Source: Venatoribacter pacificus
GTDB taxonomy: Bacteria; Pseudomonadota; Gammaproteobacteria; Pseudomonadales; Oceanobacteraceae
Direction: 5' to 3'
DNA length: 64,000 bases
Assembly (NCBI RefSeq): GCF_025318105.1
Contig: NZ_JAOANI010000014.1
Coordinates: 372,001-436,000 of the forward strand
Part shown: piece after piece, positions 43,191 through 50,885 of the stretch
Layout: the number at the start of each line of letters is the position of its first letter
How positions within the stretch are numbered: the stretch's first letter is position 1
Notes under the pieces: generated by a model
Seen by the model: the letters and a program-made list of their open reading frames with translations, nothing else
What the model was told of the DNA's origin: nothing
Database searches by the model: none
Program-made: the position numbers and the translations under genes

Positions 43191-43811
43191 TTAATCCAGC
43201 AGGTAATTAATTTTGTTGTTCAGTTTTCCGACCGAATCTTCGGTAAACAGCAGCAGCAGGTCGCAGTCGATATTCACATGCTCGATGGTGTAGTGAATTT
43301 CAATGGCCAGTGTTTTCGTCCATTGATGATTGCCACTTTTTAAAATGTCGTCGACTTTACAATGCTGCCCAAGCACCACCGGGTGGCCCTGATTAAAGTG
43401 AATTTCCAGTTGCTCGCCAATGCCCTGAATACAGGCGCCGATTAACAGGGAGCTGACGTCCATCAGTAATTCCAGCTCGCCATAGCGGTCGAGTTCGCCG
43501 CCGTAGTTCATCAGTGCTGCCAGATCTGAGAAGCTGGTATCGTTAAACAGCAGCAGCGCTTCACCAGCAATGCCCGAGCCAATAAAGCCCTGGCATACGG
43601 CTGACATGGCAGAATCGGTTTCTGCATCCTGAATAGCCATATGCAGGTCGCTGGATTCGATCAGGTTAACTTTAGGAATGGGCAATACCACATACACGTC
43701 GAGCAGTCGTGCCAGCCGGTCAGCGGCCTGACCCATCGCTACGTTGGTCAGTTCCTGATAGCAGTCACGCTGGTCTTCGTTCAGCGATACTTCCGTCGAT
43801 GTCACTGTCAT
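43191..43811 (-). CDS. CheC/CheX-family protein (phosphatase-like)
   Basis: The 206-residue product resembles CheC: ELTNVAMGQAADRLARLL near residue 20 matches the first conserved ExxN helix, and LLMDVSSLLIGACIQGIGEQL near 115 aligns with the second, which lacks a clear ExxN. If active, it would dephosphorylate a response regulator, most simply its neighbour encoded one base upstream. It is three bases from the GGDEF gene. Confidence 0.78.
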   Translation of the reverse strand: MTVTSTEVSLNEDQRDCYQELTNVAMGQAADRLARLLDVYVVLPIPKVNLIESSDLHMAIQDAETDSAMSAVCQGFIGSGIAGEALLLFNDTSFSDLAALMNYGGELDRYGELELLMDVSSLLIGACIQGIGEQLEIHFNQGHPVVLGQHCKVDDILKSGNHQWTKTLAIEIHYTIEHVNIDCDLLLLFTEDSVGKLNNKINYLLD

Positions 43812-43812
43812 A

Positions 43813-44196
43813 TTATGCCCCTGTCAGAATGCCGTATTCAGTCAGCACTTCGCGGGCTTTTTCGGCATCAATTGGCTTTTTAATAAAAGCCATTGCGCCG
43901 AGTTTTTTGACCCGATCCTGAGCGTCAGGCTGGATGTCGCCGGATACGACAATCACCATGGCGGGCAGGTCTTCCTTGCGGATGGTTTCGAGTACACCGT
44001 AGCCATCCAGGTTGGGCATCGTCAGGTCGAGAAAAACCACTTCGCCTTTTCCTTCGCGGATGGCCTGTACGCCTTCCACGCCATCACCGGCAAAATGAAT
44101 GTCCACTTCCCATTCTTTTGGGATCGCCCGTGCCATTTGCTTACGGGCAAAACTTGAGTCGTCGCAGATCAGAACGTTGGTAGCCATAGCTGTCAT
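43813..44196 (-). CDS. Single-domain response regulator (CheY-like)
   Basis: The 127-residue receiver has the acidic pocket VLICDDSSFARK, the phospho-acceptor in VVFLDLTMPNLDGYG, the conserved Ser/Thr in VIVVSGD and the lysine in AFIKKPIDAEK. It has no output domain and must act by protein contact, likely with the CheC/CheX-like and GGDEF proteins downstream. ATG 44196 or ATG 44187 may be the start; neither has a strong ribosome site. Confidence 0.93.
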   Translation of the reverse strand: MTAMATNVLICDDSSFARKQMARAIPKEWEVDIHFAGDGVEGVQAIREGKGEVVFLDLTMPNLDGYGVLETIRKEDLPAMVIVVSGDIQPDAQDRVKKLGAMAFIKKPIDAEKAREVLTEYGILTGA

Positions 44197-44218
44197 CAGC
44201 AGAAAAATTGATGACTAA

Positions 44219-44247
44219 GTAATAGTTGCCCGCTGCTTATTGAGCAA
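44219..44247 (-). promoter_or_regulatory. Promoter of the response-regulator operon
   Basis: On the minus strand TTGCTC (44242-44247) and TATTAC (44219-44224) have a 17-nt spacer, about 23 bases before the response regulator gene. AGTTGC (44224-44229) and GCAACT (44244-44249) form a dyad overlapping both promoter elements, a possible operator. Confidence 0.6.
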
Positions 44248-44329
44248 CTAATCGGAAGGAATAGAGGGAAGAAAGTGCTGTTGCAGCCTGATAGTCAGAC
44301 AAAGGTATCAGGCTGCCGTAAGAACGGCC

Positions 44330-45133
44330 TCAGCGTTTATCGTAAACCACAACCAACTGGCGGCTCAGCGCCAGCAGCACACCGTTGGCGGTATAAATTC
44401 GCGCTTCGGTATGGCCATAGCCATCGTGTGCCTGGCGGATATCCGCCTCGTACCAGAGCCAGTCACTGCCGCCCGGTAACTGCGGCAGCTGGCTCAGCGG
44501 TGTCACCATTTCGACGCTCCAGGTTACGCTGGCACAAGGTGCCGGACTTTTCAGCTTCTGCAGCAGAGTTGGCGGCCAGGCATCAATCAGCGCCACCAGA
44601 TGGGCATTGCTCAGCGCGCGTTCACCATCGTTAAAACGCATCCAGCCCCGGATAACATTGTGTTTGCTGTTGGTGAAGGGCAGGCCGCCGTCAACGTAGG
44701 TAAAGTTAATGTGCTGGGTAAATTCCGGTGTCAGTCCTTTAATAAATGGCATGGCCTGGCCCGATCCTGGCTGGCCGCACTCAACGGCAGGAAGAGAAAC
44801 CCGAATATCGGATTCCCGTTCGCGGCCAAAACAGGCATTAACCAGCGTAGTGACCTGATCCTGCTGTACGGTCTGGCCCTGATAATGAGCAATGGATTTA
44901 CCGGCCCGTACGCTGTGACTGCTGAGCGTAAAAGGCTCGCCGGTATTGAGCGGGCCGCAGAAGCTGACATTCAGTGAGCGCAGAATTTGCCCGGCATCGA
45001 GTCCTTGTTCTATACGGTGCAGAATCAGTGCCGCGGAAAGGCCGCCAAAGGTGGTGCGGCCCTGTCCCCAGCTGGGGTGGATTTCCAGCGTATCCTGCTG
45101 ATTAACCTGTTGCAGATAATCGTCAAAATTCAT
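44330..45133 (-). CDS. Acyl-CoA thioesterase, TesB-like double hot-dog
   Basis: The 267-residue protein has two hot-dog halves as in thioesterase II: TFGGLSAALILHRIEQGL with SLNVSFCGPLNTGEPF in the first, and LVALIDAWPPTLL with ASVTWSVEMVTPL in the second. It would hydrolyse acyl-CoA thioesters in the cytoplasm. It is divergent from two further thioesterase genes across a 268-bp gap that holds no supported gene. Chain-length preference is unknown. Confidence 0.85.
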   Translation of the reverse strand: MNFDDYLQQVNQQDTLEIHPSWGQGRTTFGGLSAALILHRIEQGLDAGQILRSLNVSFCGPLNTGEPFTLSSHSVRAGKSIAHYQGQTVQQDQVTTLVNACFGRERESDIRVSLPAVECGQPGSGQAMPFIKGLTPEFTQHINFTYVDGGLPFTNSKHNVIRGWMRFNDGERALSNAHLVALIDAWPPTLLQKLKSPAPCASVTWSVEMVTPLSQLPQLPGGSDWLWYEADIRQAHDGYGHTEARIYTANGVLLALSRQLVVVYDKR

Positions 45134-45401
45134 ACATCAATTCCGTGGTTACTGGTCACAAATGTCTTATGGCTGAGCGCAACACCTTAGCACGGGAGGC
45201 AACGGCAATCGCAGAGGATTGAGGCATCCGCGCGCAGAATGTCAGAGTTATGAACGATTTGGTCAATCGCTGTCGGCGAAGCGGTCATTGCCAAAATCCG
45301 CGTTTGCGGTATAACGGGCGCCCTTTGCGCCGGTCAGGCCATTTCCTGATAGAATTCACGGTGCCTGTCTGGCTGTCACATTCACCCTCAGTGGAGATTT
45401 T

Positions 45402-45896
45402 ATGAGCTTATCGGTTAAAACACGGGCCGAGCGTTTTGTCGCCACCCTGCGTCATTGTCAGGTGCTGGGGCTGACGGTGGAAAGTGCACAGGACAATGTG
45501 CTGATTATGCGTTTGCCCTACAGCGAACAGATTGTGGGCAACCCGGTCACCGGCACCGTGCATGGCGGCAGCCTGACCACGCTGATGGATACCGCCTGTG
45601 GTACGGCGGTGTTCTCCTCGCTGCCGGGGTTTGAGTTGTGCCCGACACTGGATCTGCGCATGGACTACATGAAAGCGGCAACGCCAAACCGCGATCTGTT
45701 TGCCGAAGCACGGGTAACGCGCGTGGCCAGTTCGGTGGTGTTTACCGAGTGCGAAGTCTTTCAGGGCGAAGAGCGCGATCTGGTCGCCAAGTGCGCGGCC
45801 ACTTTTATGCGCATTGGCGAGAACATGACACCGCCGGAATTCCGTGCCCTGATTGAGCACGGCGATGATGTAACGACCACAGGAGCCGCACAATGA
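45402..45896 (+). CDS. PaaI-family hot-dog thioesterase (first of two)
   Basis: The 164-residue protein has the PaaI motif GTVHGGSLTTLMDTACGTAV, in which HGG and the following aspartate are the usual active-site region. GTGGAGA precedes the ATG. The stop overlaps the next gene in an ATGA. Substrate unknown; aryl- or medium-chain acyl-CoAs are usual for the family. Confidence 0.88.
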   Translation: MSLSVKTRAERFVATLRHCQVLGLTVESAQDNVLIMRLPYSEQIVGNPVTGTVHGGSLTTLMDTACGTAVFSSLPGFELCPTLDLRMDYMKAATPNRDLFAEARVTRVASSVVFTECEVFQGEERDLVAKCAATFMRIGENMTPPEFRALIEHGDDVTTTGAAQ

Positions 45897-46327
45897 GTTT
45901 TGAAACCGTGCTGCAACAGGCGCAGCAGAGCGGTAATTTTCAGCCGCTGGTGGATGGTATTCCCTATGCCAATTTAATTGGCCTGAAATTTCAGCGTTTT
46001 GGTCAGGATGTGCTGTTTCATCTGCCGGCTAACGAAGACAATATCGGCAATCCGATTTTACCGGCCATTCATGGCGGCGTGATCGGCGGCTTTATGGAAC
46101 TGGCGGCGTCACTGCATCTGATGATGACCATGGATACTGCCGCATTACCGAAAATGATCGATTTCTCCCTCGATTATCTGCGTGCCGGGCGTCATCAGGA
46201 TACCTTTGCTGAATGTCAGGTCTGGCGTCAGGGCTCGCGCGTTGCCAACGTCGCCATTACCGCCTGGCAGACTGAGCGCACCAGCCCGGTTGCCACAGCC
46301 CGCGCGCATTTTCTGCTGGCGCGTTAA
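45893..46327 (+). CDS. PaaI-family hot-dog thioesterase (second of two)
   Basis: The 144-residue product has LPAIHGGVIGGFMELAA, with the HGG motif followed by glutamate in the place where its neighbour has aspartate. It differs from the first protein enough to be an old duplication or a heteromeric partner. It overlaps the first by four bases, so the two are made together. Confidence 0.87.
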   Translation: MSFETVLQQAQQSGNFQPLVDGIPYANLIGLKFQRFGQDVLFHLPANEDNIGNPILPAIHGGVIGGFMELAASLHLMMTMDTAALPKMIDFSLDYLRAGRHQDTFAECQVWRQGSRVANVAITAWQTERTSPVATARAHFLLAR

Positions 46328-46345
46328 TGCCCGGCTGTTTCACTT

Positions 46346-46413
46346 ACGGCGGCTTTTCTGACCGCCGTTGATGCCTGCCCGGCGCGGATGTTTTGCATAA
46401 ATAACCCGCCGGG
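46346..46413. repeat. Two hairpins after the thioesterase pair
   Basis: ACGGCGG (46346-46352) pairs with CCGCCGT (46362-46368), and CCCGGCG (46378-46384) with CGCCGGG (46407-46413). Neither is followed by a T-run; one or both may end the thioesterase transcript. Confidence 0.45.
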
Positions 46414-46417
46414 TGTC

Positions 46418-46447
46418 TTGTCCGCGTAGTCTTCTCTGCCGTACACT
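46418..46447 (+). promoter_or_regulatory. Probable promoter of the thiC operon
   Basis: TTGTCC (46418-46423) and TACACT (46442-46447), spacer 18 nt, lie just upstream of the riboswitch, so the transcript would start near 46454. Confidence 0.5.
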
Positions 46448-46460
46448 CTGTGCCGATTCT

Positions 46461-46571
46461 GTCGGGGTGCCTCAGGATGTTCAGCGTGCTGAAACATCAA
46501 AGAGGTTGAGATCGCAATGTGTTTGCGGATCCCGTTGAACCTGATCTGGTTAGTGCCAGCGTAGGGAACAG
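46461..46571 (+). ncRNA. TPP riboswitch (THI element) of the thiC operon
   Basis: The region carries the conserved THI core: GTCGGGGTGC at the 5' side, the GTTGAGAT segment, and CCCGTTGAACCTGATCTGG followed by TTAGTGCCAGCGTAGGGAAC. These give the P1-P5 helices that bind thiamine pyrophosphate. It lies about 170 bases before the thiC ATG. A CCGTCG/CGACGG hairpin (46707-46722) just before the ribosome site AAAGG (46727-46731) may form part of the expression platform. Confidence 0.95.
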
Positions 46572-46739
46572 AAAAGCGGGTTTTTCGCGGCTGTCGCCGA
46601 TTTCTTAAACCCCGGTCAGTCACCGTTTACGGTGTGGGCTGTCAGTATTTTGCTGCTGCCTGTGATCATCTTTTTCTTTTCTTCGCTGCCTGCCGTTATT
46701 TTTCTTCCGTCGTCTGCGACGGCTAAAAAGGTATTGAGC

Positions 46740-48644
46740 ATGGGCAAAAACAATTCAGCGCATACATCGTTAAGCGAACAGATGCGTGTTGACGAACTCT
46801 CTCTGCAGCCATTTCCGGCTTCCGGAAAATTCTATGTGCAAGGCAGCCGTGCCGATTTAAAGGTCGCGCTGCGCGAAATTGCGCTGTCCGATACACAGCT
46901 GGCTAACGGTAAAACCGAAGCCAATGCGCCGCTGCGGGTATACGATACCTCCGGTCCTTATACCGACCCTGCAGCCAGTATTGATGTACGCAAGGGTCTG
47001 CAACCGCTGCGTCAGAACTGGATTAATGAACGGAGCGATACTGAGGAGCTTACCGGTTTCAGCTCCGAATATGCGCGTATCCGCGATATGAACCTGACGC
47101 TGGAAAAACTGCGCTTTGAACTTAAGCGCCGTCCGCGCCGGGCATTGCCGGGCAAAAATGTTACCCAGCTGCATTATGCGCGACAGGGCATTATTACCCC
47201 TGAAATGGAATATGTGGCCATCCGCGAAAATCTGGCCTTAAGCCGGGCGCAGCTGGATGAGGCACAAAAAAGCCAGCATCCGGGGATTAGTTTCGGCGCG
47301 TCGATTCCGGCAGAAATTACCGCGGAATTTGTCCGTTCAGAAATCGCCCGCGGGCGGGCGGTTATTCCCAATAATATTAACCACCCGGAAACCGAGCCGA
47401 TGATTATCGGCCGTAATTTCCGCACCAAGGTCAATGCCAATATCGGCAATTCGGCGGTCACGTCGTCCATTGAAGAAGAAGTGGAAAAAATGGTCTGGGC
47501 CACCCGCTGGGGTGCCGATACCGTGATGGATTTATCCACCGGCGATCATATTCACGAAACCCGCGAATGGATTATCCGTAATTCACCGGTGCCTATTGGT
47601 ACTGTGCCTTTGTATCAGGCGCTGGAAAAATGCAACGGCGTGGCCGAAGACCTGACCTGGGAATTATTCCGCGATACTTTAATTGAGCAGGCCGAACAGG
47701 GCGTGGATTATTTCACCATTCACGCTGGTGTGCGTCTGGCGCATGTGCCGCTGACTGCCAAACGGGTGACGGGTATTGTCAGCCGTGGTGGTTCGATCAT
47801 GGCGAAATGGTGTCTGGCGCATCATAAAGAGAGTTTCCTGTACACCCATTTCGAAGACATCTGCGACATTATGAAAGCCTACGATGTCTGCTTCTCCCTC
47901 GGCGATGGTCTGCGCCCCGGCTCCATTGCCGATGCCAATGACGAAGCGCAGTTTGCCGAATTAAAAACCCTAGGTGAATTAACCAAAATCGCCTGGAAGC
48001 ACGATGTGCAGACCTTTATTGAAGGTCCGGGCCATGTGCCAATGCATTTAATTAAAGAAAATATGGAGATGCAGCTCGAACATTGTGACGAAGCGCCGTT
48101 TTATACCTTAGGACCGCTGACCACCGATATTGCGCCGGGCTACGACCATATTACCTCAGGCATCGGCGCGGCGTTAATTGGCTGGTATGGCTGTGCCATG
48201 CTGTGTTACGTCACGCCGAAAGAGCACTTAGGCCTGCCTAATAAAGAGGATGTTAAACAGGGCTTAATTACCTACAAAATTGCTGCTCATGCCGCTGACT
48301 TAGCCAAGGGCCATCCGGGCGCGCAGCTGCACGATGATGCGATGTCGAAGGCGCGTTTTGAATTCCGCTGGCAGGATCAGTTCAACCTGGCCCTTGATCC
48401 CGATACGGCACGCAGTTACCACGACGAAACCCTGCCGAAAGAAGGCCATAAGCTGGCGCATTTCTGTTCTATGTGCGGGCCAAAATTCTGCTCGATGAAA
48501 ATCTCGCAGGAAGTGCGCGATTTTGCTTCGGCTCAGGAGGCGGAGGACGCGCCGCAGTACGAAGAAGCGCAGCAGGGCATGGCTGAAAAAGCCGCAGAAT
48601 TCCGCGCCAGCGGCAGTGCGCTCTATCAGGAGGCCGAAGCATGA
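46740..48644 (+). CDS. thiC: HMP-phosphate synthase ThiC
   Basis: ThiC makes the pyrimidine half of thiamine (HMP-P) from AIR by a radical-SAM reaction. The 634-residue product has the long conserved body (DTSGPYTDPAASIDVRKGL, ADTVMDLSTGDHIHETREW, LYTHFEDICDIMKAYDVCFS) and the C-terminal CSMCGPKFC cluster motif. The chosen ATG 46740 has AAAGG eight bases upstream and gives the normal length; an earlier TTG-type frame adds a hydrophobic stretch that ThiC does not have. Control by the upstream riboswitch is expected. Confidence 0.97.
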   Translation: MGKNNSAHTSLSEQMRVDELSLQPFPASGKFYVQGSRADLKVALREIALSDTQLANGKTEANAPLRVYDTSGPYTDPAASIDVRKGLQPLRQNWINERSDTEELTGFSSEYARIRDMNLTLEKLRFELKRRPRRALPGKNVTQLHYARQGIITPEMEYVAIRENLALSRAQLDEAQKSQHPGISFGASIPAEITAEFVRSEIARGRAVIPNNINHPETEPMIIGRNFRTKVNANIGNSAVTSSIEEEVEKMVWATRWGADTVMDLSTGDHIHETREWIIRNSPVPIGTVPLYQALEKCNGVAEDLTWELFRDTLIEQAEQGVDYFTIHAGVRLAHVPLTAKRVTGIVSRGGSIMAKWCLAHHKESFLYTHFEDICDIMKAYDVCFSLGDGLRPGSIADANDEAQFAELKTLGELTKIAWKHDVQTFIEGPGHVPMHLIKENMEMQLEHCDEAPFYTLGPLTTDIAPGYDHITSGIGAALIGWYGCAMLCYVTPKEHLGLPNKEDVKQGLITYKIAAHAADLAKGHPGAQLHDDAMSKARFEFRWQDQFNLALDPDTARSYHDETLPKEGHKLAHFCSMCGPKFCSMKISQEVRDFASAQEAEDAPQYEEAQQGMAEKAAEFRASGSALYQEAEA

Positions 48645-49783
48645 GCGAGCAGCGTCGGGTTTGTATTGCCGGCGCGGGCCTGATGGGCAGCTTGCTGGCG
48701 TGGCGTCTGGCCCGTCAGGGCTTTCAGGTGGAGGTGTACGAAGCCGCCGCCGAAGATCAGCCCGCCAGTGCGGCGCACACCGCCGCGGCAATGGTCGCGC
48801 CTTACAGCGAGCGCTCGCTGGCGCATCCGGAAGTCTTTGCGCTGGGCCTGCAGTCGTTACAACTGTGGCCGCAGTTATTACCGGAGCTGCACGCCAACAG
48901 TGGCATTGCCGTGCACTATGGCCAGAGCGGCAGTCTGGTGGTGGCCCATCCGGCGGATCAGGCCGAGCTTGCGCAGTTTGCTCAGGATCTGCGTCAGGGC
49001 GGTTTATGGAATCCCGCCGATGACGGCCGTGAAAACGAAGCCGCCATTCAGCGTCTGAATCAGGCGCGGTTGCAGGACCTTGAGCCAGCACTGAATCCAC
49101 AACTTGCTGAAGGTTTCTGGCTACGCCACGAAGCCTGGGTTGATAACCGTGCGTTATTACCGGCTCTGCATCAGGCTGCCCGCAGTTTTGGCGCGCGCTT
49201 TTATTTTTCAACAGCGCTGAACGATTTCCCGCCTTACGCCGCCATTAAACTTGATTGTCGTGGGTTGGGCGCCAAATCCGCTTTGCCACAGCTGCGTGGC
49301 GTACGCGGTGAGGTGTTATGGATTGAAAGCCAGGAGGTGCAGATTTCGCGGCCGATACGGTTGCTGCATCCGCGCTATCACCTCTATCTGGTGCCGAAAG
49401 GACGACACCGTTATGTGCTGGGCGCGACCGAAATCGAAAGCGAAGACCGCTCGCCGGTCAGTGTGCGCTCGGCGCTGGAAATGCTCAGTGCGCTCTATTG
49501 TCTGAGTCCGGCACTGGCCGAAGCGCGGATTCTGAACTTCGACGTCAACTTACGCCCGGCACTGGCCGATCATCGTCCGCAGATCCTTGCTCAGGATGAT
49601 GGGGTGCTCAGTATTAATGGTCTGTTCCGTCACGGTTATCTGCTGGCGCCGGCGCTGCTGCAGCGTCTGCAACAGCAGCATGGCTTAGCTCTTGGACTGG
49701 AGCCTGCGCCAACCGGGCAGTCCGCCCCCTCAAAGTCCATCCCCTCACAAGCCATCGCCTTCGGAGGTGAAGCATGCGCCTGA
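48641..49783 (+). CDS. thiO: Glycine oxidase ThiO
   Basis: ThiO oxidises glycine to iminoglycine, used by ThiG to build the thiazole. The 380-residue flavoprotein has the FAD-binding VCIAGAGLMGSLLAWRLARQG at residues about 6-26 and DAO-family segments including GVRGEVLWIESQEV and VLGATEIES. Use of ThiO rather than the radical enzyme ThiH points to an aerobic route. It overlaps thiC in an ATGA and thiS by ten bases. Confidence 0.92.
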   Translation: MSEQRRVCIAGAGLMGSLLAWRLARQGFQVEVYEAAAEDQPASAAHTAAAMVAPYSERSLAHPEVFALGLQSLQLWPQLLPELHANSGIAVHYGQSGSLVVAHPADQAELAQFAQDLRQGGLWNPADDGRENEAAIQRLNQARLQDLEPALNPQLAEGFWLRHEAWVDNRALLPALHQAARSFGARFYFSTALNDFPPYAAIKLDCRGLGAKSALPQLRGVRGEVLWIESQEVQISRPIRLLHPRYHLYLVPKGRHRYVLGATEIESEDRSPVSVRSALEMLSALYCLSPALAEARILNFDVNLRPALADHRPQILAQDDGVLSINGLFRHGYLLAPALLQRLQQQHGLALGLEPAPTGQSAPSKSIPSQAIAFGGEACA

Positions 49784-50007
49784 TTATTAATGGCGAGTCC
49801 TGTGATCTGCTGGTCAGCGCAGGGCTTAGCCTGCAGCAATTGCTGCAACAGCTTGGCTATCTGCAAATACGGCCGGAGGATGCGGCTGTGAGTGGCAATT
49901 TTATTGTTGCCGTGAACCAGCAGATCGTCAGTGCAGCGCTTTATGCCACGACCGGCCTTAACGAAGATGACTGCATCGATATTCTCGGTGCCATTACCGG
50001 TGGCTGA
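49774..50007 (+). CDS. thiS: Sulfur-carrier protein ThiS
   Basis: This 77-residue ubiquitin-like protein ends in the GG dipeptide (ILGAITGG) that is adenylated and thiocarboxylated to carry sulfur to ThiG. It is slightly longer than most ThiS because of an inserted loop (LQIRPEDAAVSGNF). No thiF is in the window, so its activating enzyme must be encoded elsewhere. Confidence 0.93.
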   Translation: MRLIINGESCDLLVSAGLSLQQLLQQLGYLQIRPEDAAVSGNFIVAVNQQIVSAALYATTGLNEDDCIDILGAITGG

Positions 50008-50027
50008 GCAGGGTTCTGGAGAGGGAT

Positions 50028-50885
50028 ATGAATACAGAAAATAATGTTGCACCTGACGCTGGTGCCGACGTGCTGCAGATTGCCGGTGAGACCATCAGCA
50101 GCCGTTTGTGGCTGGGCTCCTCCCTGTACCCGTCACCACAAGTGATGGGTGATGCCATTGCCGCGGCAACCCCCGGATTTGTCACCGTATCGCTGCGCCG
50201 GCAGAGTGCCGCTCAGGTACAGGAGCAGGTGAGTGAACATGGCCACTGGCATCTGCTGCATCAGCAACTGGCCAGTACCGGGGCAAAGCTGCTGCCGAAT
50301 ACCGCCGGTTGTCTCAGTGCCCGTGAAGCGATTCTGCTGGCGCAGATGGCGCGTGAGCTGTTCGCCACCGACTGGATCAAACTTGAAGTTATCGGCGATG
50401 ACTACAGCCTGCAGCCGCATCCGCTGCAGCTGGTGGAAGCGGCGCGCGAGCTGGTAGCGCAGGGGTTTAAGGTGCTGCCGTACTGCACCGACGATCTGGT
50501 GCTGTGCCAGACCCTGCTGGAGCTGGGCTGTGCGGCGGTGATGCCCTGGGGCGCTCCTATTGGCACCGGCAAAGGACTGATGAACCCGTATCAGCTGAAA
50601 ACCCTGCGCGAACGTCTGCCACAGGCGGTATTGGTGGTGGATGCCGGGCTGGGTAAACCCTCCCAGGCCATGGCCGCACTGGAAATGGGCTTTGATGCCG
50701 TGCTGCTCAATACCGCAGTGGCGCGAGCTAATGATCCGGCCACAATGGCAGCGGCGTTTAAACAGGCGGTGGATGGCGGCCGGGCTGCCTATCGTGCTGG
50801 CCTGATGTGCGAGCGTGATCAGGCATCCCCCTCAACACCAACATTAGGATTGCCGTTCTGGCATCAGACCGGAGGTGGAGTATGA
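50028..50885 (+). CDS. thiG: Thiazole synthase ThiG
   Basis: ThiG condenses deoxyxylulose phosphate, iminoglycine and ThiS thiocarboxylate into the thiazole. The 285-residue barrel has LWLGSSLYPSP, the Schiff-base lysine in WIKLEVIGDDYSLQP, AAVMPWGAPIGTGKGLMN and VVDAGLGKPSQAMAALEMG. It begins 20 bases after thiS with a GGAGAGGG-type ribosome site and overlaps thiDE in an ATGA. Confidence 0.96.
   Translation: MNTENNVAPDAGADVLQIAGETISSRLWLGSSLYPSPQVMGDAIAAATPGFVTVSLRRQSAAQVQEQVSEHGHWHLLHQQLASTGAKLLPNTAGCLSAREAILLAQMARELFATDWIKLEVIGDDYSLQPHPLQLVEAARELVAQGFKVLPYCTDDLVLCQTLLELGCAAVMPWGAPIGTGKGLMNPYQLKTLRERLPQAVLVVDAGLGKPSQAMAALEMGFDAVLLNTAVARANDPATMAAAFKQAVDGGRAAYRAGLMCERDQASPSTPTLGLPFWHQTGGGV

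Noticed and set aside
46632..46739. N-terminal extension of thiC giving a hydrophobic signal-like leader
   Set aside because: ThiC is cytoplasmic, the extension lies in the riboswitch expression platform, and the ATG at 46740 has its own ribosome site.
48300..49211. 303-codon minus-strand frame opposite thiC/thiO
   Set aside because: Composition (Arg, Pro, Ala) is typical of antisense to GC-rich genes and it crosses two well-supported genes.
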